Assembly: GCA_004570425.1 (NCBI GenBank)
Contig: SPQJ01000021.1
Coordinates: 1 to 64,000, forward strand
Length of the DNA: 64,000 nucleotides
Origin: Bacillus sp. AZ43
GTDB taxonomy: Bacteria > Actinomycetota > Actinomycetes > Mycobacteriales > Geodermatophilaceae
Direction: 5' to 3'
In this document: piece by piece, positions 55,663 through 63,773 of the stretch
How positions within the stretch are numbered: position 1 is the stretch's first letter
Layout of the letters: the number at the start of each line of letters is the position of its first letter
Made by a program: the position numbers and the translations under genes
Notes under the pieces: model-generated
What the model was told of the DNA's origin: nothing
Databases searched by the model: none
Seen by the model: only the letters and a program-made list of their open reading frames with translations

Positions 55663-56841
55663 GTGGACCGCCCTGTCGACCGGCTGACCGAGTGGACGCG
55701 CCGGCATCCGTTCGCCGTCGACGCGGCCATGGCCGGGCTCATCTGCTTCGTGACGGTCCTGGTGCCCGCCGAGAGCTACTGGCCGTACGAGGGATCGGCG
55801 TTCGTCGTCGGCCTGCTGCTCACCGTGCCGCTCGCCTGGCGCCGGACCGCGCCCGTCCCGGCCGCCGCCGTGGTGGTCGGCGCGGGACTGCTCGAGCTGG
55901 CCGTCGTGGGCGAGTTCCTGCCGGCCAACGTCGCGGCGCTGGTGATGGTCTTCTCGCTCGCCGCCTACGCGCCGCGGTGGGCGAGCCGGGCGGGTCTGGC
56001 CGCCGGCCTCGTCGGGGCGGTGCTGGCCGCGCTGCGCTACTACTCCCCCGGTGCGAGCGACGGGCTGATCCCCGCTGCCGGCGCGATCGGGGTCTCCGTG
56101 GTCGCCGCCTGGGCGCTCGGTGACCTGCGCCGAGCGCGCCTGCAGCGCCTCGCCGCGCTCGAGGAGCGCGCCCAGCTGCTGGAACTGGAGCGCGACCAGG
56201 AGATGCGGCTGGCCGCCACCGCCGAGCGGGCCCGCATCGCCCGCGAGCTGCACGACGTCGTCGCGCACTCCCTGTCGGTGGTCATCGCGCAGGCCGACGG
56301 CGGCCGCTACGCCGGGAAGACCGATCCCGAGGCGGCGACCGGCGCCCTGGAGGCGATCGCGGCGACCGGCCGGCAGGCGCTCACCGACATGCGCTCGCTG
56401 CTGGGCGTGCTGCGCGAGGGCGGCGGGGAGGAGTACGCGCCCCAGCCCGACGTCGCGGCCATCCCCGCGCTGGTCGAGGACGTGCGGGCCAGCGGCCTGG
56501 ACGTCGACCTGATCGTCGAGGGCGATCCCCGCCCGATGCCCGCCGGTCCGCAGCTGGCGGCCTACCGGATCGTGCAGGAGTCGCTGACCAACGTGCTCAA
56601 GCACGCCGGGCCGGCCGGTCGCGCCTGGGTGCGGCTGCAGTGGCGCCCGGAGTCCCTCGAGCTCTCGGTGCTCGACGACGGCCGGGGCGCCTCGGCGATC
56701 GCCGATCCCGACGGCAAGGGCCAGGGCGTCCGCGGGATGCACGAGCGGGCCACCCTGCACGGCGGGCGGCTGGAGGCCGGGCCCCGACCGGGCGGCGGCT
56801 TCGGCGTGCACGCGGCGCTGCCCTACGGTCGGACGCGATGA
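55663..56841 (+). CDS. Sensor histidine kinase (HisKA_3 type)
   Basis: 392 residues. Four to five membrane helices (about 20-155) form the sensor part, then a coiled coil and the HisKA_3 helix with the phosphorylated histidine in RARIARELHDVVAHSLSVVI (about 189-208). The ATPase shows AYRIVQESLTNVLKHAGPAG (N box) and LDDGRGASAIADPDGKGQ with VRGMHERATLHGG. It is a NarL-class kinase. Its stop overlaps the response regulator start (ATGA), and a MacB-type ABC transporter follows, a combination often used against envelope stress or antimicrobial peptides. Confidence 0.93.
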   Translation: MDRPVDRLTEWTRRHPFAVDAAMAGLICFVTVLVPAESYWPYEGSAFVVGLLLTVPLAWRRTAPVPAAAVVVGAGLLELAVVGEFLPANVAALVMVFSLAAYAPRWASRAGLAAGLVGAVLAALRYYSPGASDGLIPAAGAIGVSVVAAWALGDLRRARLQRLAALEERAQLLELERDQEMRLAATAERARIARELHDVVAHSLSVVIAQADGGRYAGKTDPEAATGALEAIAATGRQALTDMRSLLGVLREGGGEEYAPQPDVAAIPALVEDVRASGLDVDLIVEGDPRPMPAGPQLAAYRIVQESLTNVLKHAGPAGRAWVRLQWRPESLELSVLDDGRGASAIADPDGKGQGVRGMHERATLHGGRLEAGPRPGGGFGVHAALPYGRTR

Positions 56842-57530
56842 GCGAGCCGATCCGGGTGGCCCTGGTCGACGACCAGCAGATGGTGCGGGCCGGGTTCCGC
56901 ATGGTCATCGACTCCCAGCCCGACCTGACCGTCGTCGGGGAAGCGGGCGACGGCGCCGCCGCGGTCGAGCTGCTGCGCCGGACCCCGGCCGACGTCGTCC
57001 TCATGGACGTCCGCATGCCCGGGACCGACGGCATCGAGGCGACCCGCCAGGTGACCGCGCTGCCCGAGCCGCCCCGCGTGGTCGTGCTGACCACGTTCGA
57101 CCTCGACGAGTACGTGGTCGCGGCGATCGGTGCGGGCGCCAGCGGCTTCCTGCTCAAGGACGCTCCACCCGAGGAGATGCTCGCGGCGGTCCGGACCGTG
57201 CACGCGGGCGACTCGGTGATCGCGGCGTCGTCGACCCGGCGGCTGCTGCAGCACGTCGCACCGATGCTCCGGGGCGCCGCGCCGGTCACCGCGGCCGGCA
57301 CCGAGGCGCTGGCCGACCTCACGCCCCGCGAGCGCGAGGTCCTGGAGCAGATGGCGCTCGGGGCGTCGAACACCGAGATCGCCGCGCACTTCGTGGTCAG
57401 CGAGGCGACGGTGAAGACCCACGTCGGCCGGGTGCTGGCGAAGACCGGGTCGCGGGACCGCGTGCAGGCCGTCGTCCTGGCCTACCGGACCGGCCTCGTC
57501 CAGCCCGCCGACCTCCTCCGCGACGCCTGA
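56838..57530 (+). CDS. LuxR/NarL-type response regulator
   Basis: 230 residues. Receiver domain: VALVDDQQMVRAGFRMVIDS, phosphoacceptor in ADVVLMDVRMPGTDGIEAT (about 54), TTFDLDEYVVAA and the lysine in SGFLLKDAPPEEML. NarL helix-turn-helix at about 160-220: LTPREREVLEQMALGASNTE and VVSEATVKTHVGRVLAKTG. It pairs with the kinase directly upstream and probably regulates the ABC transporter genes 200 bases downstream. Confidence 0.95.
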   Translation: MSEPIRVALVDDQQMVRAGFRMVIDSQPDLTVVGEAGDGAAAVELLRRTPADVVLMDVRMPGTDGIEATRQVTALPEPPRVVVLTTFDLDEYVVAAIGAGASGFLLKDAPPEEMLAAVRTVHAGDSVIAASSTRRLLQHVAPMLRGAAPVTAAGTEALADLTPREREVLEQMALGASNTEIAAHFVVSEATVKTHVGRVLAKTGSRDRVQAVVLAYRTGLVQPADLLRDA

Positions 57531-57691
57531 GAGAGAACCCCCTTCTCACACCCCTCGCGAGCTCGGGGCGGGTCCCTGGAGGGGGCCGCGTGCGACCCGA
57601 GGGGGACGGCGGGGTCAGACCCCGGGGGCACGAGCGGGAGCAGCAAGATCGCTCCCCGCTCCGACGCGGGAGGACGCCCCTCCCCGGCAGC

Positions 57692-57711
57692 GTGATCACC
57701 GTCCCGATCAC
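57692..57711. promoter_or_regulatory. Possible operator upstream of the ABC transporter genes
   Basis: GTGATC (57692-57697) and GATCAC (57706-57711) form a perfect inverted repeat 18 bases before the ATPase start, close enough to overlap a promoter or leader. It could bind the upstream NarL-type regulator. The rest of the 198-base gap (57531-57691) is GC-rich with no clear element. Confidence 0.35.
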
Positions 57712-57728
57712 CTGTCCGGAGGTACCGA

Positions 57729-58502
57729 ATGTCCGTCCCCGTCATGACCGTTCCCGGTGAGCCACCGGCCCCGCTGGCCCGCGCCGCCGTCCGCGCCAGC
57801 GGCCTGCGCAAGACCTACGGCCGCGGGGAGACGGCGGTGCACGCGCTGGCCGGCGTCGACGTCACCTTCGCCGCGGGCGAGTTCACCGCGATCATGGGCC
57901 CGTCAGGGTCGGGCAAGTCGACGCTGATGCACTGCCTGGCCGGGCTGGACTCCGCCACCGCCGGAGAGGTGTGGCTGGGCGGCACCGAGCTCACCCGGCT
58001 GCGGGACGACGAGCTGACCACCCTGCGCCGACGCCGGATCGGCTTCGTCTTCCAGGCGTTCAACCTGCTGCCGGTGCTCGACGCCCGGGAGAACATCGTG
58101 CTGCCCATGCGGCTGGCCGGCCTGCGCCCGGACGCGACCTGGTTCGACGCCGTCATCGCCCGGCTCGGGCTGCGCGAGCGGCTCGGGCACCGGCCGCACG
58201 AGCTCTCCGGCGGCCAGCAGCAGCGGGTCGCCATCGCCCGGGCCCTGCTCCCCCGCCCCGACGTCGTCTTCGCCGACGAGCCCACCGGCAACCTCGACTC
58301 CCGGGCCGGCGCCGAGGTGCTGGGCCTGCTGCGGTCCAGCGTGAAGGAGACCGGCCAGACCGTCGTCATGGTCACGCACGACCCGGTCGCCGCCGCCTAC
58401 GCCGACCGCGTCGTCCTGCTGGCCGACGGCCGGCTGGCCGGCGAGCTGGTCGACCCCACCGCCGAGTCCGTGCTCGACGCCCTCCGCGGGCTGGGGGCCT
58501 GA
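57729..58502 (+). CDS. ABC transporter ATP-binding protein (MacB/LolD type)
   Basis: 257 residues. Walker A IMGPSGSGKSTLMHCLAG (about 57-74), Q-loop FVFQAFNLLPVLDARENI, signature HELSGGQQQRVAIARALL (about 157-174), Walker B DVVFADEPTGNLDSRAG and the H-loop VMVTHDPVAAAYADRVV. This is the MacB/LolD/FtsE group that drives FtsX-like permeases rather than pumping substrate through a channel. GGAGG is seven bases before the ATG. The permease begins three bases after its stop. Confidence 0.95.
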   Translation: MSVPVMTVPGEPPAPLARAAVRASGLRKTYGRGETAVHALAGVDVTFAAGEFTAIMGPSGSGKSTLMHCLAGLDSATAGEVWLGGTELTRLRDDELTTLRRRRIGFVFQAFNLLPVLDARENIVLPMRLAGLRPDATWFDAVIARLGLRERLGHRPHELSGGQQQRVAIARALLPRPDVVFADEPTGNLDSRAGAEVLGLLRSSVKETGQTVVMVTHDPVAAAYADRVVLLADGRLAGELVDPTAESVLDALRGLGA

Positions 58503-58505
58503 CCG

Positions 58506-60962
58506 ATGCGCACCGTCCTGCTCGCCCAGCTGCGCACCCACGCCGCGCGGCTGATCGCCTCCACCCTGGCCGTGGTCATCGCGGTCGGCTTCGTGGTCGC
58601 GACGCTCGTGCTCAACCAGACCTCGCGCGCCACCGTTCTCGACGCCGTGGGCGCGCGCTACGTCGACACCGCCGCCGTCGTCACCGCGGAGTCCTCGCTC
58701 GAGGACGCCGTCCCCGCCGTCGACCGGCTGGCCGCCGTCTCCGCCGTCGCCCCCGCGTGGGAGACGTCGGTGCAGGCGAACGTCCCGGGCCGCACCGGCT
58801 CGCAGTTCCTGCTCGTCGAGTCCGTCGCCGACGCGCCGCACCTGCGCTGGCAGGACCTGTCGGCGGGCCGGCTGCCGCGCGGCGACGCCGAGGTCGCCGT
58901 CTCCGACCGCGCCCGCGCCGAGGTCGGCGACGTCCTCACCGTGTCGTTCGCGGACGCCGACGGCGAGGAGACGACGGCGGAGGCCACGGTCACCGGGATC
59001 GTCGACCTGCGCGGCGACCCAGAGGCCGGGCTGTTCGCGCGCGGCTTCGTGACCGAGCAGACCGCGCGCGCCTGGGGCGCCGTCGAGCCGCTCGAGCTCC
59101 GCCTCGCCGGCGCCCCCGGCTTCTCCGACGAGCAGGTGCGCACCGACGTCGCCGCCGCGCTGTCGGGCACCGACGCCGAGGTGCAGACCGGCGCGGAGCG
59201 GGCCGAGGACGCCGCCGCCGAGATGATGGGCAACGCCACCGCCCTGGCCGCGATCCTGCTGGTCTTCGGCACGGTCGCCGTGGTCGTGGCCGGGCTGGTC
59301 ATCGCCAACACGTTCGCCGTGCTGCTGGCCCAGCGGACCCGCGAGCTGGCGCTGCTGCGCTGCGTCGGCGCGACCGCCCGCCAGGTGCGGCGGAGCGTGC
59401 TCGGCGAGGCCCTCGCCACCGGGCTGGTCTCCTCGGCGGTGGGCGTCGCCGTCGGCATCGGGCTCGCCGCGGGGGTCTCCTCGCTGGCCGGCACCGACTC
59501 GGCCATCCCGCTGGCCGGCGTGAGCGTGCCGCTGCACGCCGTCCTCGGGGGGCTGCTGCTCGGCACGGTGGTGACGGTCGTCGCGGCGCTGGCCCCGGCG
59601 CGGGCGGCCACCCGGGTCGCGCCGCTGGCGGCGCTCCGGCCGGTCGACGCGGCGCCGCTGCGCTCCCGGCCCGGCGTCCTCCGGCTGGTGCTCGGGCTGC
59701 TGATGGTCGTCCCCGGCGTGGCGCTCCTGGCCCTGGGCGTGCTCCAGGCCTCGCTGCTGATCGCCCTGCCCGGCGGCGTGCTCAGCTTCCTCGGCGTCGT
59801 GCTGCTCGCCCAGCGGGCGGTGCCGCCGGTCGTGGCGGCCGCGGGCCGGCTGGCCGGGCGGTTCGGCGGCGTCCCGGCCCGGCTGGCGGCCGGCAACGCC
59901 GGCCGCAACCCCCGGCGGACGGCGGCGACGGCGACCGCGCTGCTCATCGGCGTCACGCTCACCAGCGCGTTCGTGGTCGGGGCGTCCTCGACGCGGGCGA
60001 CGGCGCAGGGTGAGCTGGATGCCGAGTTCCCCAGCGACGTCGTCATCGAGGGCTGGGACATGCCCGCGGTGCTGCCGGCCTCCCTCGCCGGCGTGGACGG
60101 CCTCGAGACGGGCAGCACGGTGCGCGCGGCCGACCTGCAGGGACCCGACGGGCAGCCGGCCACCGCGTACGGCGTCGACGTCGACACCGCGACGGCCACG
60201 CTGCGCTCCACCGCCGAGCTGGTGCTGCCCGCCCGGGGCGTGGCCGTGGTGCCGACCTGGCAGGCCGAGACGTGGTCGGTGGCCGACGGCGACCGGCTGG
60301 CCCTCACCCACGACGGCGCGGCGCTCGACCTCGCCGTCCGCGTGGCGGACCAGGACCAGCCGCTGCTGGTGGACGCCGCCGACCTCGCCGCGGTCGCTCC
60401 GGACGCGGGGATCGCCCAGGTCTGGCTGCGGCTGGCCGACGGCGACGCCGACGCGCAGGTCGAGGCGGTCGACCGGGTGACCGACCTGGTCGCCGAGACC
60501 GACCCGTCGGCGCGGGTGACCGGCATGGTCACCCTCCGGGACCAGCTCAACGAGATCCTCGACCTGCTGCTGCTCGTGGTCACCGGCCTGCTGGCGGTGG
60601 CGGTGGTCATCGCGGTCATCGGGGTGGGCAACACCCTCGCCCTCTCGGTCGTCGAGCGGCGGCAGGAGAACGGGCTGCTGCGGGCGCTCGGCCTCACCCG
60701 CGGTCAGCTGCGCGGGGTGCTGGCCTGGGAGGCGGTGCTGGTCGCCGGGGTGGCCGCCGTCCTCGGTGTCCTGCTCGGCGGGACGTACGGGCTGATCGGC
60801 ACGGCGACCGCGCTGGGCACCGTCGGGACCCTCGTGTTCGACGTCCCGTGGCTGCAGATCGGCGCGATCGTCGTGGTCGCGACCCTGGCGGGGCTGCTGG
60901 CGTCGGTCCTCCCCGCCCGGCGGGCCGCCCGCACCACCCCGGTCGCCGCCATCGCCGCCTGA
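58506..60962 (+). CDS. FtsX-like ABC transporter permease (two FtsX domains)
   Basis: 818 residues. One N-terminal helix (about 18-38), a large extracytoplasmic domain, then an FtsX block of three helices (about 245-370: VVVAGLVIANTFAVLLAQRT, ELALLRCVGATARQVRR), two central helices, a second outer domain with ATALLIGVTLTSAFVVGASS ahead of it, and a C-terminal FtsX block (about 690-815: GVGNTLALSVVERRQENGLL, RALGLTRGQLRGVLAWEAVL). The double FtsX layout suits a single-chain partner of the ATPase upstream. It probably moves lipid-like or peptide substrates, or resists antimicrobial peptides, under the two-component system. Confidence 0.94.
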   Translation: MRTVLLAQLRTHAARLIASTLAVVIAVGFVVATLVLNQTSRATVLDAVGARYVDTAAVVTAESSLEDAVPAVDRLAAVSAVAPAWETSVQANVPGRTGSQFLLVESVADAPHLRWQDLSAGRLPRGDAEVAVSDRARAEVGDVLTVSFADADGEETTAEATVTGIVDLRGDPEAGLFARGFVTEQTARAWGAVEPLELRLAGAPGFSDEQVRTDVAAALSGTDAEVQTGAERAEDAAAEMMGNATALAAILLVFGTVAVVVAGLVIANTFAVLLAQRTRELALLRCVGATARQVRRSVLGEALATGLVSSAVGVAVGIGLAAGVSSLAGTDSAIPLAGVSVPLHAVLGGLLLGTVVTVVAALAPARAATRVAPLAALRPVDAAPLRSRPGVLRLVLGLLMVVPGVALLALGVLQASLLIALPGGVLSFLGVVLLAQRAVPPVVAAAGRLAGRFGGVPARLAAGNAGRNPRRTAATATALLIGVTLTSAFVVGASSTRATAQGELDAEFPSDVVIEGWDMPAVLPASLAGVDGLETGSTVRAADLQGPDGQPATAYGVDVDTATATLRSTAELVLPARGVAVVPTWQAETWSVADGDRLALTHDGAALDLAVRVADQDQPLLVDAADLAAVAPDAGIAQVWLRLADGDADAQVEAVDRVTDLVAETDPSARVTGMVTLRDQLNEILDLLLLVVTGLLAVAVVIAVIGVGNTLALSVVERRQENGLLRALGLTRGQLRGVLAWEAVLVAGVAAVLGVLLGGTYGLIGTATALGTVGTLVFDVPWLQIGAIVVVATLAGLLASVLPARRAARTTPVAAIAA

Positions 60963-61032
60963 TGGTGATCAGGTCTCCTGATCGTCAGCTGCTTCACAGC
61001 GATCGGCCGGGTCGGGCTGGGACACTGAGACC

Positions 61033-62235
61033 GTGCCGTCCCGCTTCGCCCGCCGCACCGCCCTCACCGCCGCCGTCCTCGCCGGACCCGTCGGCTGGGT
61101 GACCGCCGCAGCCTGGGGTCTGCCCACCGCACTCGGCGCGCACCGCCGCCGGCTGCGCCGCGTGGTCAGCCGCTCGCCGCAGTTCTCCGACGGCAAGTTC
61201 CACAACCGGCTGCCCACGCCGGCGCTCTCCCCGGCCAACACCCGCGACGGGTTGCTGCGGCAGTGGCACGAGGAGCGGCACGTCGGCCTGCCCGGCGGCC
61301 CGATCCCGCTGGCCACCGCGGAGCTGCCGGACGACGCCGCCGAGCTGGCCGTCACCTGGCTCGGGCACGCCAGCGCGCTGCTCGAGGTCGACGGGCAGCG
61401 GGTGCTGGTCGACCCGGTGTGGGGCTACCGCGTCTCGCCGTCGCCGGTGTTCGGGCCGACCCGCCTGCACGAGCCCCCGATGGAGATCGGGGAGCTGCCG
61501 CCGGTCGACGCCGTGCTGATCTCGCACGACCACTACGACCACCTCGACCTGCCGACGGTCCGCGCGCTGGTCGAGACCCAGACGGCGCCGTTCGTCGTGC
61601 CGCTCGGGATCGGCGAGCACCTGCGCAAGTGGCGGGTGCCGGAGGACCGGATCGTGGAGCTGGACTGGGACGACGCCCACGCCGTCGGCGCGCTCACCCT
61701 CACCTGCACCGAGGCCCGGCACTTCTCCGGCCGGTACTTCTACCGCGACACCACGCTGTGGGCGTCGTGGGCGATCACCGGCCCCCGCCACCGCGTCTTC
61801 TTCGGCGGCGACACCGGTTACACGCCCGCGTTCGCCGGCATCGGCGCCCGGCTCGGCCCGTTCGACCTGACCCTGCTGCCGGTCGGCGCCTACAACGACG
61901 CGTGGCACGCCATCCACATGGACCCCGAGGAGGCGATGCGCGCGCACGGCGACCTTGGGGGCGCGGTGCTGCTGCCGATCCACTGGGCGACGTTCAACCT
62001 GGCCTTCCACCGCTGGGCGGAGCCGATCGAGCGGCTGCTCGCCGCGGCCGCGCGCACCGGCGCACGGGTGGTCGTCCCGCGGCCCGGCGAGCGGATCGAC
62101 GTCCTCGACCCGCCGCCGCTGGCGGACTGGTGGACGCCGGTCGGCTCGGCGGCTCCGGACGCGCACGAAGACGCCGGGGTCGGCTCCTCGGTGCTGGCGC
62201 GGACGATGACCCGCCTGCTGTCCCTGCTGCCCTGA
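61033..62235 (+). CDS. MBL fold metallo-hydrolase (NAPE-PLD/UlaG-like)
   Basis: 400 residues. An N-terminal hydrophobic stretch (about 9-32) may anchor it. The metallo-beta-lactamase core has WLGHASALLEVDGQRVLVDP, the metal motif VLISHDHYDHLD (about 168-179), TEARHFSGRYFYRD, FFGGDTGYTPAF and LLPIHWATFNLAFHRW. The order and the extra N-terminal region resemble N-acylphosphatidylethanolamine phospholipase D-like enzymes. GACACT ends six bases before the GTG at 61033. Its stop codon TGA (62233-62235) is the left target duplication of the IS element that follows, so the gene was left intact. Confidence 0.92.
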   Translation: MPSRFARRTALTAAVLAGPVGWVTAAAWGLPTALGAHRRRLRRVVSRSPQFSDGKFHNRLPTPALSPANTRDGLLRQWHEERHVGLPGGPIPLATAELPDDAAELAVTWLGHASALLEVDGQRVLVDPVWGYRVSPSPVFGPTRLHEPPMEIGELPPVDAVLISHDHYDHLDLPTVRALVETQTAPFVVPLGIGEHLRKWRVPEDRIVELDWDDAHAVGALTLTCTEARHFSGRYFYRDTTLWASWAITGPRHRVFFGGDTGYTPAFAGIGARLGPFDLTLLPVGAYNDAWHAIHMDPEEAMRAHGDLGGAVLLPIHWATFNLAFHRWAEPIERLLAAAARTGARVVVPRPGERIDVLDPPPLADWWTPVGSAAPDAHEDAGVGSSVLARTMTRLLSLLP

Positions 62236-62255
62236 CTGGCTGTGTCCCTATTGAG
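62236..62255 (+). repeat. Left terminal inverted repeat of the IS element
   Basis: CTGGCTGTGTCCCTATTGAG, paired with the right end at 63677-63695. One mismatch in the first 14 bases, and one extra base further in. Confidence 0.8.
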
Positions 62256-62294
62256 GTGACTGCCGCGGTGTCGAGGATGAGCACCGTTGCCTGC

Positions 62295-63122
62295 ATGGCG
62301 TACGCAAGTGATCTGACCGATGAGCAGTGGGCCCTGCTTCAGCCGGTGTTCTGCCACACCGGCAAGCGGGGCCGAAAGCATGCTGATGACCTGCGCACCG
62401 TGGTCAACGCGATGCTGTACATCGCCCACACCGGGCGCCAGTGGCGGTTCCTGCCGGAGACCTTCGGGCCCTGGACACGCGTGTGGTCGCAGTTCCGTCG
62501 GTGGTCCGGCAACGGCACCTGGGCCCGCGCGCTGGCCGTGCTCCACGCAGCGGCCCGCGGGGCGGTCGGCCGCACGGAGCCGACGCCGTCGGTGGTGGTC
62601 ATCGACACGCACCTCGCCCGTGGCGCCTCCAACGGCGGGCGGACGTTCCATGACCGGGGTGGCCCCTACGGCAGGACCAACGGTGCCAAGAGGGTGGTCG
62701 CGGTGGATGTCACCGGCCTGCCGGTCGCAGCGCTGGCGCTGCCCGCCTCCACGCACGAGAACCGGACCACTGACCTCATGCTCCAGCACATCTCCGAGCT
62801 GGGCGCCGGCCAGCGCCTCGAACTGGCCCTCGTAGACCGCGGTGTCACCGCCGCCGCAGCGGGCAAGCTCACCCGGCGCCACAAGGTGGAGGTCCGCCGC
62901 GTCGGATGGGAGGACAAGCAGCCGGTGTTCCGCCCCATCAGGCATGCGTGGCGTGTGGAGGTGGCGCACGGTCGCCTCGGACGCAGCCGGCGACTCGCGA
63001 AGTCCTTCGAAGGCACCACTGCCTCCGCGACCGGCGGGCTGCAGGTCGCCTGCATCGCAGACATCCTCCGACAGATGCCGAAGCTCGCGGCGAAGCACGC
63101 GAAGGTGGCTCTCGCCGCGTAG
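62295..63122 (+). CDS. IS5 family transposase
   Basis: 275 residues in one frame. DUF4096-type N-terminus YASDLTDEQWALLQPVF, then NAMLYIAHTGRQWRFLPETF and WSQFRRWSGNGTWARAL. The DDE catalytic residues are seen as VVVIDTHLARG (first D), LALVDRGVTA (second D) and WRVEVAHGRLGRSRRLAKSFE (the E with the Y/R-type helix). All three acidic residues are present, so it could be active. An in-frame ATG at 62277 is an alternative start, six residues longer. It is the only transposase in the window. Confidence 0.92.
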   Translation: MAYASDLTDEQWALLQPVFCHTGKRGRKHADDLRTVVNAMLYIAHTGRQWRFLPETFGPWTRVWSQFRRWSGNGTWARALAVLHAAARGAVGRTEPTPSVVVIDTHLARGASNGGRTFHDRGGPYGRTNGAKRVVAVDVTGLPVAALALPASTHENRTTDLMLQHISELGAGQRLELALVDRGVTAAAAGKLTRRHKVEVRRVGWEDKQPVFRPIRHAWRVEVAHGRLGRSRRLAKSFEGTTASATGGLQVACIADILRQMPKLAAKHAKVALAA

Positions 63123-63146
63123 ACGTACGGCTCCCCGGGGTGCGAC

Positions 63147-63575
63147 CTATTCGGGGTAGTGGGGACGACTCGACCGGCGTCCCAGCTCCCACTCGCGGTT
63201 GTCGACCTCGATCTTCAACACCGGGTGCGACCGGATGAGGCCGCGCTTGTGCTCGATGCGTCCCTCGCCACGGACGTAGGCGCGGACGACCAGCGCCAGC
63301 GCGCGCAGGACGGCCTCCTTGTCCTGCTCCACGTCGTCGTAGTCGTAGAGCGTCGTGGAGACACCCAGGTCGAAGATGGTGGCGTCAAACCACTCGTACG
63401 AGGCCCGGAGTCCTGCGGAGCGCGTGCCACTCGGGTCGGTGAGCCGGGCGCGATGCACGTGCGGAGCCTTCGGTTCCGGCGAGTAGGCCACGTCGACGTC
63501 TGCGTCGAAGACCTCGGCTACCACCCGTCGCAGGAGTGCCTCAACGTCGATCGTCACGGGGACTGAGCCTGCCAT
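63147..63575 (-). CDS. Hypothetical passenger protein within the IS element
   Basis: 142 residues, not recognised. It starts at an ATG with GGGGA upstream; GTG 63557 is an alternative. Features: VEALLRRVVAEVFDADVDVA, aromatic ASYEWFDATIFDLG, acidic TTLYDYDDVEQDKEAVLRAL, and a basic C-terminus IEHKRGLIRSH with EWELGRRSSRPHYPE. No signal peptide or membrane helix. It runs toward the end of the transposase gene. Because both IS ends enclose it, it is probably cargo. The small, soluble, mixed alpha/beta character would fit an immunity or antitoxin-like protein, but there is no direct evidence for that. Confidence 0.7.
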   Translation of the reverse strand: MAGSVPVTIDVEALLRRVVAEVFDADVDVAYSPEPKAPHVHRARLTDPSGTRSAGLRASYEWFDATIFDLGVSTTLYDYDDVEQDKEAVLRALALVVRAYVRGEGRIEHKRGLIRSHPVLKIEVDNREWELGRRSSRPHYPE

Positions 63576-63676
63576 CACAGTCCCCGCTGAGCGTTGGTCG
63601 CGATGGACGCGCCCAGCAGGGATCACCGAACAGCTTCGCCGTTCTGGCCTGACCACCGTGCATGTGCGTTGCCCCG

Positions 63677-63695
63677 CTCAAAGGGACACAGTCAG
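63677..63695 (-). repeat. Right terminal inverted repeat of the IS element
   Basis: Read inward from 63695: CTGACTGTGTCCCTTTGAG. Followed outside by the target duplication TGA at 63696-63698. Confidence 0.78.
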
Positions 63696-63696
63696 T

Positions 63697-63751
63697 GAGA
63701 GTGCACTTTCCGGCCCTTCCCCGCGCCGGTAGGCCCGCAGAGTGCACACTC
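63697..63751. terminator. Bidirectional hairpin, originally between the MBL and Fpg/Nei genes
   Basis: Arms at about 63697-63715 and 63732-63751 pair with a few mismatches (GAGAGTGCACTTTCCGG against GAGTGTGCACTCTGCGG read from the other strand). Before the IS inserted, this structure would have begun at the MBL stop codon, matching the pattern of other convergent junctions in the window. Confidence 0.6.
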
Positions 63752-63773
63752 GCGCGCCGAGGAGCGCCGGGGC

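Larger units (their letters stand above)
62236..63695 (+). mobile_element. IS5-family insertion sequence (IS427-like) with a passenger gene
   Basis: The left end (from 62236) reads CTGGCTGTGTCCCTATTGAG and the right end, read inward from 63695, CTGACTGTGTCCCTTTGAG, with 13 of the first 14 bases equal. TGA flanks both ends (62233-62235 and 63696-63698), a 3-base TNA target duplication as used by the IS427 group. At 1460 bases the element is longer than most of its group because it carries, besides the transposase (62295-63122), a minus-strand gene (63147-63575). Base composition inside is visibly less GC-rich than in neighbouring genes. Removing it joins the MBL stop codon directly to a terminator-like hairpin. 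Confidence 0.82.

Noticed and set aside
57541-57691. Riboswitch or leader peptide ahead of the ABC transporter
   Set aside because: The segment is GC-rich with scattered short inverted repeats but no known conserved core and no convincing small reading frame.
63123-63170. IS right end close to the transposase stop
   Set aside because: No sequence there matches the left terminal repeat and there is no second TGA target copy; the match at 63677-63695 is far better.
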